From a virus, in the IMG/VR virus record IMGVR_UViG_3300023174_000110, positions 1 to 64,000 of that record: a DNA stretch of 64,000 bases, one strand, 5' to 3'. The notes beneath the pieces were generated by a model. The model saw only the letters and a list, made by a program, of their open reading frames with translations. It did no database searches and was not told the DNA's origin. Below are positions 50,537 to 59,816 of the stretch, piece by piece. Made by a program: the position numbers and the translations under genes. Position 1 is the stretch's first letter. Each line of letters opens with the position of its first letter.

Positions 50537-50760
50537 CAGAACTCTCCGGCATCCAAACTAGCAGCTGCTCCAGAAACTGGAGCCAATTTAAATGAATTCG
50601 TATCGGCTTCATAAACCACGACATCTCCATCAGCCGCACCCGTTATTGACAGGTCTGTGGCACTTTTTAATGTTCTGGCACCATAGGTAATCGACCTGAC
50701 CGCACTGGTTTTCTGAGTATTAACTTGCACATTGACTGTGCCTATTACTTGTCCTGGCAT
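50536..50760 (-). CDS. Small fibre-region protein, 74 aa
   Basis: MPGQVIGTVNVQVNTQKTSAVRSITYGARTLKSATDLSITGAADGDVVVYEADTNSFKLAPVSG, ending in AASLDAGEF. The last residues resemble the DGGxF ends of the three following genes. The DGDVVVYEADTNSFKLAP strand pair resembles fibre-end modules. It starts 2 nt after the 113-aa ORF. Function unknown. Confidence 0.6.
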   Translation of the reverse strand: MPGQVIGTVNVQVNTQKTSAVRSITYGARTLKSATDLSITGAADGDVVVYEADTNSFKLAPVSGAAASLDAGEF

Positions 50761-50762
50761 TT

Positions 50763-51104
50763 TTAAAACCTAGTTACTTGTGGAAGAACACTAACAGTAC
50801 CTTCTAGAACTCTAGTGATTGTGTTAGATGAATCTTTAATTGCCACGTCATATACATATCTGCCTGCTGCAATATTTGCTGTCGTATTTGCAGCCAGATT
50901 TAAAATAATACCACCTTCTGTTGGAGTAGGAATGGTTACAATAAAAGTGGCTGTAGCATTAGCAGAATAATAAGACCTTCTTATCTGTCCTTTAGCCTGC
51001 ATGCCAGTCAAATCATAAGCCACACCATCAACATCATCTAAAGTGATAGTTGTTGAAAAGGTTGTACCTTGTTCTAAAAATAAATCTTGGTAACCGGCCG
51101 GCAT
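50763..51104 (-). CDS. Small beta protein of fibre region, 113 aa
   Basis: MPAGYQDLFLEQGTTFSTTITLDDVDGVAYDLTGMQAKGQIRRSYYSANATATFIV, with GGIILNLAANTTANIAAGRYVYDVAIKDSSNTITRVLEGTVSVLPQVTRF. The pattern (first strand QGTTF, then DLTGxxAxxxxR, RYVYDVxxxD, EGTVxVxPxVT) is a conserved small beta-domain found in many phage baseplate or tail proteins. A CTAAATA box lies about 15 nt upstream. Confidence 0.7.
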   Translation of the reverse strand: MPAGYQDLFLEQGTTFSTTITLDDVDGVAYDLTGMQAKGQIRRSYYSANATATFIVTIPTPTEGGIILNLAANTTANIAAGRYVYDVAIKDSSNTITRVLEGTVSVLPQVTRF

Positions 51105-51119
51105 TCTTTATCCTATTGG

Positions 51120-51126
51120 TATTTAG
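51120..51126 (-). promoter_or_regulatory. Late-type promoter box (CTAAATA) before the 113-aa gene
   Basis: CTAAATA 15 nt before the ATG, in the gap after the S74 fibre gene. AGGATAAAG is the likely ribosome-binding site, close to the box. Confidence 0.45.
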
Positions 51127-51134
51127 TTTTAATT

Positions 51135-53336
51135 TTATTTGGATTTTAACAAATCCATTTCAGCTTTTAATTCTTTTATGGCCTCTATTAGTAAAGGAAC
51201 CATTCTTTCATAACGTACTGTCATATACTGTGGATCAATAGGTGCCGGTGCAACAACCTCAGGCATAACCCTTTGAACATCTTGGGCTGAAATACCAACC
51301 TCACGAACAGGAGTATAACCTAACGATTGAGCGGTCTCATTGGCTTCATGGTAGAAACCAGTTAAAGACATTACTTTATCTAAAGCATTTTCAATGGTAC
51401 CCAAACGTGTTTTTAATCTGTCGTCTGAATAATAAGCAGTGATGTTATTAGTTGCTCGAATTTCACCTGCAGTACCAGATGCGGCTGTGCCAACACCAAG
51501 AGAATTAAATCTTGTATTATCACCCGTACCAACACTTTGATTAATTGTAAATCCAGTTACGCCTGCGGCTGTTCCTGGTATGGCACCACTAATTTGAGAA
51601 CCAGGTATTGAACCTGTTACTTTCGTTGAAGCTAACGATGTAATAAATGCAGGATTAGCATAAGAACCATTTGTATATACACCATTGGTAACTGTGCCAG
51701 CATTACCGGATATACTAATATTTTTGGTGGTTGTAGAATTTAATACCGAATCTATTGATGAATTAACAAAAGCAGTAGTTGCAATTTGTGTTGTGTTTGT
51801 ATTGGTCGTGGCAGTTGGTGCTGCAGGAGTTCCTGTCAATGTCGGACTAGCAATAGTTGCTTTTCTTGTTTCAAGGTCTTGTATTGCTAATTGAATGGTG
51901 TTCTGAGTAATACCACCAAATGGTGTAAATGTTAAGTTATTAGCAAAAAATGGTCCACGAGTTGTCCAATATATTGTGTTGGCGTTAGCGGCCAATACAG
52001 ATCCATTTGCTACGCCAATTGTAGATGGTAATAAGTTAATTAAGCCTTGAACTTTTTCAGATGCACCTATGCCACCGTTTTCTACTGAAAGTGGATTACC
52101 TAAACTGTAAATACTGTTAAATGTTGGATTGGATAAGGTGGTTAACTCTTGTGGAGTATTTACAAATAATGTATTTCCTGTTGCCGAAATTACAACACCA
52201 TTATTACTATTAAACGACATTCTTCCGTTAGTGGCCACAGCCGAAACACCGGTTGTACCAGTAAATACATTTGATGATGTATTTGCACGAGCAAATGCCG
52301 TATGTGAATATTGATTGGCGGCCGCCAAAGTGGTTGTTAAAGTATTTACATTTGATGTAAACGTATTTGTATTTGCTCGCACTTGTGTTTGTAAATCAAA
52401 CACAGCTGTTGATGTTGCCACGTTTAAAGAATTATTCAACATTGTTGAATCACTTAAATGCATATTGGTCAATACTCTAAAGTGTTGACCGTTTTGAACG
52501 TCAAGTGTTTCCCAATATTTTAATGATTCATTCCATCTAAAAGAAGCATTTGCACCACTAATACCTCGATCAACACCTAGAGTACTTGTTTGTCCTGCAC
52601 CAGCACCAGCATTCAATACAAAAGTGTTGGAAGAATAAATGGTTGGCGCACTAACTACAAAATTTCCAGAAACGGTCATTGATCCGGCAATAAAACTATC
52701 AAATGTTCCAACTCTACCAAAGAAATCTCTACCACGAACATCAGTGGTTACATTTAAATCAGAAATAACGTTGGTGGTTACGTTTAGATATGGCGTTGTT
52801 ATTTGGTTATTGGCAGTAATGTCCTCAAAAGTACCTCTTGTTGTAGCAGTAATATATGGTGCCGATACACCAGAATTAGCTCTTAAATTATTAACCCAAG
52901 CTGAACCTGTGGTGTTTAATGTTGAAGCTAAAACCACATTATTGCTTGTTAAATTATTAACTCGTGCAATATCTGTAATATTAAGAGTTGATGACCTTAC
53001 TAATGTGTTAGCTGTAATATTATCAGTAACTATTTGTTTGTGTATAATTGCATTGTTTGCAACTTGTAATGTGAAACCAGGAGCATCCAAATAAACGTTG
53101 GCCAACAGAGTTGAATCACCACCAACCGATAAGGTTGTGGAAACAACTGCGGCACCAAGAGCTGCTGTGTTTGTTACGGATAAACCTGTACCAATACCAC
53201 TAACATATAATGTTCCACTATCCTTTGTGTAATTATTGGCACCAAGATTGTTTAATTCTTTCGCAATAATATTTTGTTGGGCCAGAAGGTCACCAAAGGT
53301 ATTTGTGAAGTTTAAAACTGATACGGTATTAGCCAT
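51135..53336 (-). CDS. Tail fibre with C-terminal S74 chaperone/peptidase domain, 733 aa
   Basis: Residues 635-733 match the intramolecular chaperone (Peptidase_S74) domain: SDDRLKTRLGTIENALDKVMSLTGF, VGISAQDVQRVMPEVV and a final coiled coil LIEAIKELKAEMDLLK. S637 and K642 are the usual Ser-Lys dyad for autocleavage after trimerisation. The body contains fibre repeats (SSTLNITDIARVNNLTSN, TVSGNFVVSAPTIYSSN) and a TLTGTPAAPTATTNTNTTQIATTAFV segment typical of side fibres. N-terminal MANTVSVLNFTNTF is followed by a helical stretch. Confidence 0.88.
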   Translation of the reverse strand: MANTVSVLNFTNTFGDLLAQQNIIAKELNNLGANNYTKDSGTLYVSGIGTGLSVTNTAALGAAVVSTTLSVGGDSTLLANVYLDAPGFTLQVANNAIIHKQIVTDNITANTLVRSSTLNITDIARVNNLTSNNVVLASTLNTTGSAWVNNLRANSGVSAPYITATTRGTFEDITANNQITTPYLNVTTNVISDLNVTTDVRGRDFFGRVGTFDSFIAGSMTVSGNFVVSAPTIYSSNTFVLNAGAGAGQTSTLGVDRGISGANASFRWNESLKYWETLDVQNGQHFRVLTNMHLSDSTMLNNSLNVATSTAVFDLQTQVRANTNTFTSNVNTLTTTLAAANQYSHTAFARANTSSNVFTGTTGVSAVATNGRMSFNSNNGVVISATGNTLFVNTPQELTTLSNPTFNSIYSLGNPLSVENGGIGASEKVQGLINLLPSTIGVANGSVLAANANTIYWTTRGPFFANNLTFTPFGGITQNTIQLAIQDLETRKATIASPTLTGTPAAPTATTNTNTTQIATTAFVNSSIDSVLNSTTTKNISISGNAGTVTNGVYTNGSYANPAFITSLASTKVTGSIPGSQISGAIPGTAAGVTGFTINQSVGTGDNTRFNSLGVGTAASGTAGEIRATNNITAYYSDDRLKTRLGTIENALDKVMSLTGFYHEANETAQSLGYTPVREVGISAQDVQRVMPEVVAPAPIDPQYMTVRYERMVPLLIEAIKELKAEMDLLKSK

Positions 53337-53338
53337 TA

Positions 53339-53557
53339 TTATTTCCTGGAGGATAACTGAATCAACATATTTTTGATGATTTTAATATCATCTCTTACTT
53401 CATTGATTTCATTTTTAATTTTATTTATTTCTTCTTTTTGGCTTCCCATTAATTCTTTTTTAAAGTTGTAATCATCCAAACCAGCTGTATCTTGGTTGAT
53501 TAAAGCCATTGTTTTAGTATCTCTTACAAATGTTGTACCAGTTACTTTAACTAACAT
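53339..53557 (-). CDS. Small coiled-coil protein between fibre and baseplate genes, 72 aa
   Basis: 72 aa from ATG 53557 (MLVKVTGTTFVRDTKTMALI), placed just after the stop of the 2081-aa gene. The longer frame reads into that gene and is not supported. A short strand pair with INQDTAGLDDYNFKKE is followed by a coiled coil (IKNEINEVRDDIKIIKNML). Similar short proteins follow the DUF4815-type gene in aquatic T4-like phages; role unknown. Confidence 0.65.
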   Translation of the reverse strand: MLVKVTGTTFVRDTKTMALINQDTAGLDDYNFKKELMGSQKEEINKIKNEINEVRDDIKIIKNMLIQLSSRK

Positions 53558-53558
53558 A

Positions 53559-56500
53559 TTAAACCGCCGATGGTAAAGCGATAGCACGAATGTCCGAAAG
53601 GTACGGAACAAAAGTGTTATCTGATGTTGATAAAACAACTTTAATAGCGAATTGGCTAAAGTTGTTATACGTTTGATTTGTTACATCACTAGTATATGAA
53701 ACATAATTTTGTGCTTTGCCAAATGATCCTGGTGCGGCAACAAACTCATATGTATCATCTCGTGTTTGGGAATATAATGAATCACTATTGTTAATTAGTG
53801 TCATCAATTGCCATGTACCTTCTTCAAATTTCTGTGTATCACTTCTAGAAAGTATTTTATAATATACGTATATATTTGTATTGACCGGACGATAAGCAGT
53901 AAAGTAAACTCTTAGATCGCCAGAATCAAAACCTTGGTTCAACACAACCTTCTTAGTAAAATATCTGGCCAATGCATTGCCACCAGATTTAGAAGTTTCA
54001 CCAGCAAGAATAACGGAGGCATTTGAATTGCCAGAACGAGTACTATTATCCGTTATTGTTATTGTGGGAGTAGTTATATAACCTGAACCAGCATTAGTAA
54101 TGTAAACACTATCAATAACACCGCCAACAACGTTGGCCATCGCAGTTGCGCCGGTACCATAACCATCAGTAGAGTTCACGGTTACGGAAACTGTTTGTGC
54201 ATTGTATCCTGTTCCACCAGAAACAACTGTTATAATGTTGTTTGATAATCCAAGATTATTAATGCTCCATGTTATAGAATATACACTTAATCCATCATCA
54301 GAAATTACAGGAGAAACAGCATCATTTACAGAAGTCATTGTTGCAAATAGAGAGAATGACGTATTTGAATTTGCATTTAATACACGTTGTCCCAAACCAT
54401 CATTCAAATAAATGTCATCATAAGTTGGTGTACCAAATTTACCAGGAGTTACACTTACAGTAGGTGCACCTGCATATGATGATTTTACTGTTGATGCATA
54501 TTGGTAACCCACAGAAGTTGTACCTGGTATAAAATCTGTTGTTGAAATATTAAAAGCATCGACAGAAACATCCGTGTTCTCAAAAGATGTTATTGTATTT
54601 GAAATAGAATTTGCATTTAAATAATATTCTATTTCTTGACCAACAATTTTTCTACTAGGTAATTTATTAGGTACAACAAATTGTATTTGTGGTTGTGAAC
54701 CAACATCAAATACACATCTTTCAACAACAAACATCATAGATTCATTTTGATCTGCTGTCCATGTTTGAGAATTTTGTGATACAAATAATGAACCAACATA
54801 CGGCGCAGAGTTAATTTTTGTTGTTGTAGCTGGTGTAGGATCAGTTGGCAAATTTTTAACTGATGAAGAAATTGCTGTATCACCGTTTTGTGCGGTATAA
54901 ATTGTATACTCGTTAGATGTAGGACATTTTAATATAAATGCATACAATTTATTTGGTTCCAAATAAACTGGTGTTGGGAATTTAAATACTGTATATGTAT
55001 TAGGATTTAAATAGTGTGGATCATTGGATGTTTTTATGTGTTCGGCTGTTAAAGTTACTTGTGAATGATCCAAAGTTTCTCCACCAGGATATCCATTGAC
55101 TGTACCTACAATTGATATTGTTACAGGTGCATATCCAGTAGAAGGCTTGGTGGCAAAGAAAACTTTAATTGAATCTAAAAAACAACCGTTTGGATAATTA
55201 TCTTTATCGATAATAAATGTTTGAGCTACTGGATCCCACACAGTTGTGTAATTATAACTACTTACATTTGTTTTGGTTTGTGTTTGTGTAAATGTATTTT
55301 TTGCTGAATCAATTGAAGAAGCATAATTTACACCTTGTTTTGTTGTTTGTAAACCAGAAGCATGGAATGTAGCTTCAGAGAATGTTGTTTCTGAACCTAT
55401 ATTACCAGCAATTCGATTATCTACTCTGAAAGTTCTTTGGCCTGTTTTGAAAGTAGCACCAGGCAAAGCAAAAATACCAGATAACATACCAACTTCATTG
55501 GTTGTTAGTTTTCCAATAGAGTAGATGTCATTTGCAGCTGCACCAACTCCTGTTGTTAAAGTTGCTGTTTTTGTGGTCGTGTTGTACGCACTAATTACAG
55601 AAGATCGTCCTGCACCAGAACCACTAATAACATACAATGTTTGACCGGTATAAATGTCGGTGTTTGATGACGCAACAGACAACTGAATCGATGTTGTTGA
55701 GTTTGCACTTCTTAATCTTCCTGATACACCGGTATATGAAACAATTCTACCACTAGCAGTAGATGATTGATATTGTCCAGATGTATTAAATTTGGCATTC
55801 TGCAGTGTTACGCCAGAATTAAATGTAATTCCTTCTAAAGTTACAACATACAAACGAACATTTGAGTTTTGTGGATTAACATAATAAGAAACAATTTTGG
55901 CATAAGGTGTAAAGTTACCACCAGCAAATAAACCAATAACATCTCCATCAGCAAATGATCCACTAACATTTGTTAATTCTATAATATTTGGTTTACGAAT
56001 ATATTTGTCAACTAAAACACCATCAAAATATGCACTTACATCGGTGTTAACCAACATACCATAAGTATTGAACTGTAAAAATTGTTGGCGAATATATGGT
56101 AAAATACTGACATCGGTAATGTATCCAGATGTTTCGAGGTAACTGGAACTTAACTTATCATATTTACCTAATACAGTTTTTTGTTGTTGCTCTGTGTAGG
56201 TTGTAACCTGATTTACTCTCCAGTTTCTTCCGGCAGCAATTACATTATCTGTGGTGGTGGCTACTGTTGTTTTCCAATCACCAACTTGCAACACATTAAC
56301 TTGATCACTTGCACGATATACTTGTAGATTTGGATCAACAATTAATAAATCAGGAGCTTTTTCGGTATCAACCCAATTGTCCATTGGAGGAGTTAAATCC
56401 ATTACACCCGAATTCAATGATACAGCAAATGGATTTAAATTAACTGTACGAGAAGCAATCTGTTGAGTAATAACATTGGATGTTGTATAAGATAACGTAA

Positions 56501-59500
56501 AGAAATTGGATTTTCCAGCAGTAGTAATTTTGTAACCTAAATTATTTGCACTGGTGGAATCTAATTGACCCATATTGTATATCAATGATAGTGATTGTAA
56601 TGGGAAATTTTTAACCACTTGCGCTGCTGTCATTTGTTTTGTTCTGCGGTTAACGGAAACCAAATAATCATTATTGGAAATATCAGATGCAGCATAACTA
56701 GAAAAATCATCTACTAATATACCATTTTTAAATCGGTTTAAACCATTACCATCAGCAATTTGTAATGAAGCAGCACCTTTTTCCAAAGTGTTTAGAGCCG
56801 TATAGTATTCAATATTATTAACTCTGCTCTCCAAATCGGAGATATCTCTCATTTGCCAGCGTTTATGTTTTACTCTTTCAATTGAAAGATTTGGTAATTC
56901 TCCTGTTGCTTCACCTGGAATGTAAGCTGTGTATGGATCATGAGTTAAGTTTGCAATAACGAGTGCACCATCTGGTTCACCAGGCGAAATTGGATTGGAT
57001 GAAGGAGTGCCTTGGATAATTTCAAAAGACCTATCTTTACTTAAAATAAGTTTATCTTTTCTACTCAAGTAATAACCATAATTGGATTCAAATATTGAAA
57101 GATCGACAGGTATGTAAGCACCTGAGGCACCTGATCCAGATGCACTCGCTCTAATTGTAAAATTAGGTTGAGCATTAATTAAAGATGGCCTAAAGTCCAA
57201 ACAATCTCTTAATTGATATGGATTGCCAGTTGAACTTGTGTAAGATGGAATTTCAGCATAATTTTCAGGCGAAGAAGAAATTGGTGCCAAGTAGGACATT
57301 ACACTATAATATCCATCACCACCAGTTGTTGCATAGTAATCTAAAACCACAAGTAAATTACCTTTAATTGCAGGCTGACCTACACCTAAAGTAATTGTGG
57401 CAAAATCATAATGAGAATCTCTTTGGCCATTATCAAACGTAAATCTATTGGTAATATCATAAGAAGGATCGGACAACATTGCAGCTGTTGGGAATGTTGC
57501 TTGAGATTTTGTGTCAATGATTTTTACAATTCGTTTTACATCCGTAATGTATAATTTTTGTGGAGATCCTGGATTAACCAAACCTTGCCAAGTAATATAC
57601 ACTTGACCTTGTGTTGTGTCAACATAACTGTAACTGTTGACAGTTGTTCCAGAAAGATTAACGCCGGTTGTATTACCTGTTACTAAATTTTTAGCTTTAA
57701 TAATATAACTTGTATCGTTGCCGGCTTTAACATACGTTTTAGCAATAATTGTTCCAGTAAATGCAGTTAAGTCACTAGTTGGTGTTGTAAATGTGGCCGT
57801 AGAACCTGCACCAGTAATCGAACACGTTCTAGATAAAATGTTCCAAGGAAGTGTTTGACCAGCCCTTAAACCTGCATTTGAACCAGGATTTGTTACAATG
57901 ATTTGAAAGTTTTGTGAAACGGCATCGGCTGATAATGATCCTGATCCTAAAAAAGAAAGAGTAGAAACAGGTGCAGAACCAAAAGTTAATGTTGCAACAA
58001 TGTTTCCACCAGAAATACCAAACGCAACGTTTCTAAACACCTGTGTTGTTAAGTATGAAGTGTTGTTTGCATAACTTACATATTGATTACCTAAGTTAAA
58101 CAATAACTCAGGTGCATTTGGATTTTGAAGAACGGTGTCAGCAAGAACATCATTTGTTTTTTTGCTTGATGTATCAATTGTTGCATTTGCTGTAACAGTA
58201 TATGGCGTTCCTGCTGTTGCTTTAATGATAGTTTCTATATCAGTTACATCAAACCTTAATGTAAATTGAGAAGAAGTGGTTGGTGCAACCGTAAAAGGTC
58301 TATCAACGTAAGCGATTTTGCTAGCGGCATCATATCTAGTAATTACACGAAAATCTCCAGCAGAAGTACCTTTATCAATACTCACAGTTACATTGTAGTA
58401 AGCATTTGCTACATTTGAAAATTGATTTGTGCTTGGTAATGTTATGTAAGAATTGTTTGCTGAACCGGCGGCCACATTAGCTGTTAAGGTTTGGTTTTGA
58501 ATTCCAAAAACATATGCTTTATAAATGTAAGCTGATCCATTTGCTGTGTTGGATGTACTGGAGTAAACCATATTCCTAATATATCCTGTGGCTGCTTTAG
58601 TTGAGTTGTATGAATTTTCATTTGTCAAAGAGATGCTTGTTTTATCTACCGTGTGAAAATCAACAGAAGGTAAAGTAGTTACATCAAATACACCATTGGA
58701 TGAATTGACAAAGAAATAATTTCCATAATCAATAAATGTTGGATTATTTAATACACTATCTTGAGTTCTTGCTCGGTCGTTTGTTAATGATACAGGACTT
58801 TGATTCTCCAACCTATAACCACGGACATAAGAAACACCTTTTGAAATTCCAATATCATATTTACTGGAATTAATAGTGTTTGCTTTAGGAGTTAAAGTAT
58901 AATCACTAACAATAAAGTCACCATTAGTATCATTTGTTCTTTTGGCAAAATAATCGTCAATAACAGAGTATACGGTTCCATCAACTTGTTTTTGTATTGT
59001 TCCTTCTGAAAGGCGAACCAATTCAATAAAATTGTCATCGTCACCTAATGTTAGAGGCCGAGTTTCTAACGATAAACTAATTAAATACCGGTCGGCTCCA
59101 GGAGCTTGGTAGTTTGTAGCACCTAATGCTGGATCCAGCAAAGTGGTGTCATCATTAGAATCTATAATTGTTTCTGTTGCATTTAAACCTACTCTTAAAG
59201 AAGGATTTTCGTTGTATTTGGAAAGAATAACCGTATCTTCAGAAGCAGTTACAAAATTACCTTTAACATAAAAAATACCTCTCGATATAGAAGCAATGGA
59301 TCCTTTTCCTGTAGCCTCATTACCAACAGATGAAGTAATAATAGTTGCAATATAGTTTGATCCATTTAAATAGATTGTGTCACCACTACCAAATTTATTA
59401 CCGGTAATGTACGTTACCATTAACGTTGGTGGATCACCGTCAACTCCAATAGAAGTTGATGTGGCTTCTGCAAAAGCAATTACCTTTGCAACAACCGAAC

Positions 59501-59804
59501 CATCTTGGCTATAAATTGTTCCATTTTCAAACGATGCTGCAATTGTGGTTAGTCCAGATGGTGTGGTTCCATTTAACTTTAGAAAATAAACATTTTGGTT
59601 AACTGTTACTTTACCGCCAGAAACGGGAGTGTTCTGAGCAAAAATTGCATCAGCAAAACTTGTGATTTGATTTTGTAGGATGGTTTGAGATTGTGTTAAC
59701 TCACGAGCCTGAACAGAATAACCTGGCTTAAAAAGAATTCGATGGTAGTTTTTAGTTACATCAAAATCATCATAGTACGGTTCTACATTAAAATTAAGTG
59801 CCAT
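53559..59804 (-). CDS. DUF4815-type giant tail protein, 2081 aa
   Basis: The N-terminus MALNFNVEPYYDDFDVTKNYHRILFKPGYSVQARELTQSQTILQNQITSF is the DUF4815 signature, found in large tail or baseplate proteins of T4-like phages. The rest is beta-rich with a central SISRGIFYVKGNFV, a helical MRDISDLESRVNNIEYYTALNTLEKGA segment and a late GGTGYNAQTVSVTVNS/NAGSGYITTPTITI module shared with gp8. Ends YLSDIRAIALPSAV. It is the largest gene here and likely forms the main fibre or baseplate-associated spike. Confidence 0.85.
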   Translation of the reverse strand: MALNFNVEPYYDDFDVTKNYHRILFKPGYSVQARELTQSQTILQNQITSFADAIFAQNTPVSGGKVTVNQNVYFLKLNGTTPSGLTTIAASFENGTIYSQDGSVVAKVIAFAEATSTSIGVDGDPPTLMVTYITGNKFGSGDTIYLNGSNYIATIITSSVGNEATGKGSIASISRGIFYVKGNFVTASEDTVILSKYNENPSLRVGLNATETIIDSNDDTTLLDPALGATNYQAPGADRYLISLSLETRPLTLGDDDNFIELVRLSEGTIQKQVDGTVYSVIDDYFAKRTNDTNGDFIVSDYTLTPKANTINSSKYDIGISKGVSYVRGYRLENQSPVSLTNDRARTQDSVLNNPTFIDYGNYFFVNSSNGVFDVTTLPSVDFHTVDKTSISLTNENSYNSTKAATGYIRNMVYSSTSNTANGSAYIYKAYVFGIQNQTLTANVAAGSANNSYITLPSTNQFSNVANAYYNVTVSIDKGTSAGDFRVITRYDAASKIAYVDRPFTVAPTTSSQFTLRFDVTDIETIIKATAGTPYTVTANATIDTSSKKTNDVLADTVLQNPNAPELLFNLGNQYVSYANNTSYLTTQVFRNVAFGISGGNIVATLTFGSAPVSTLSFLGSGSLSADAVSQNFQIIVTNPGSNAGLRAGQTLPWNILSRTCSITGAGSTATFTTPTSDLTAFTGTIIAKTYVKAGNDTSYIIKAKNLVTGNTTGVNLSGTTVNSYSYVDTTQGQVYITWQGLVNPGSPQKLYITDVKRIVKIIDTKSQATFPTAAMLSDPSYDITNRFTFDNGQRDSHYDFATITLGVGQPAIKGNLLVVLDYYATTGGDGYYSVMSYLAPISSSPENYAEIPSYTSSTGNPYQLRDCLDFRPSLINAQPNFTIRASASGSGASGAYIPVDLSIFESNYGYYLSRKDKLILSKDRSFEIIQGTPSSNPISPGEPDGALVIANLTHDPYTAYIPGEATGELPNLSIERVKHKRWQMRDISDLESRVNNIEYYTALNTLEKGAASLQIADGNGLNRFKNGILVDDFSSYAASDISNNDYLVSVNRRTKQMTAAQVVKNFPLQSLSLIYNMGQLDSTSANNLGYKITTAGKSNFFTLSYTTSNVITQQIASRTVNLNPFAVSLNSGVMDLTPPMDNWVDTEKAPDLLIVDPNLQVYRASDQVNVLQVGDWKTTVATTTDNVIAAGRNWRVNQVTTYTEQQQKTVLGKYDKLSSSYLETSGYITDVSILPYIRQQFLQFNTYGMLVNTDVSAYFDGVLVDKYIRKPNIIELTNVSGSFADGDVIGLFAGGNFTPYAKIVSYYVNPQNSNVRLYVVTLEGITFNSGVTLQNAKFNTSGQYQSSTASGRIVSYTGVSGRLRSANSTTSIQLSVASSNTDIYTGQTLYVISGSGAGRSSVISAYNTTTKTATLTTGVGAAANDIYSIGKLTTNEVGMLSGIFALPGATFKTGQRTFRVDNRIAGNIGSETTFSEATFHASGLQTTKQGVNYASSIDSAKNTFTQTQTKTNVSSYNYTTVWDPVAQTFIIDKDNYPNGCFLDSIKVFFATKPSTGYAPVTISIVGTVNGYPGGETLDHSQVTLTAEHIKTSNDPHYLNPNTYTVFKFPTPVYLEPNKLYAFILKCPTSNEYTIYTAQNGDTAISSSVKNLPTDPTPATTTKINSAPYVGSLFVSQNSQTWTADQNESMMFVVERCVFDVGSQPQIQFVVPNKLPSRKIVGQEIEYYLNANSISNTITSFENTDVSVDAFNISTTDFIPGTTSVGYQYASTVKSSYAGAPTVSVTPGKFGTPTYDDIYLNDGLGQRVLNANSNTSFSLFATMTSVNDAVSPVISDDGLSVYSITWSINNLGLSNNIITVVSGGTGYNAQTVSVTVNSTDGYGTGATAMANVVGGVIDSVYITNAGSGYITTPTITITDNSTRSGNSNASVILAGETSKSGGNALARYFTKKVVLNQGFDSGDLRVYFTAYRPVNTNIYVYYKILSRSDTQKFEEGTWQLMTLINNSDSLYSQTRDDTYEFVAAPGSFGKAQNYVSYTSDVTNQTYNNFSQFAIKVVLSTSDNTFVPYLSDIRAIALPSAV

Positions 59805-59816
59805 TTTTTCTTTCCA

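Noticed and set aside
53558-53638. N-terminal extension of the 72-aa protein
   Set aside because: It lies in the 2081-aa coding end; the ATG just after that stop gives a well-formed protein.
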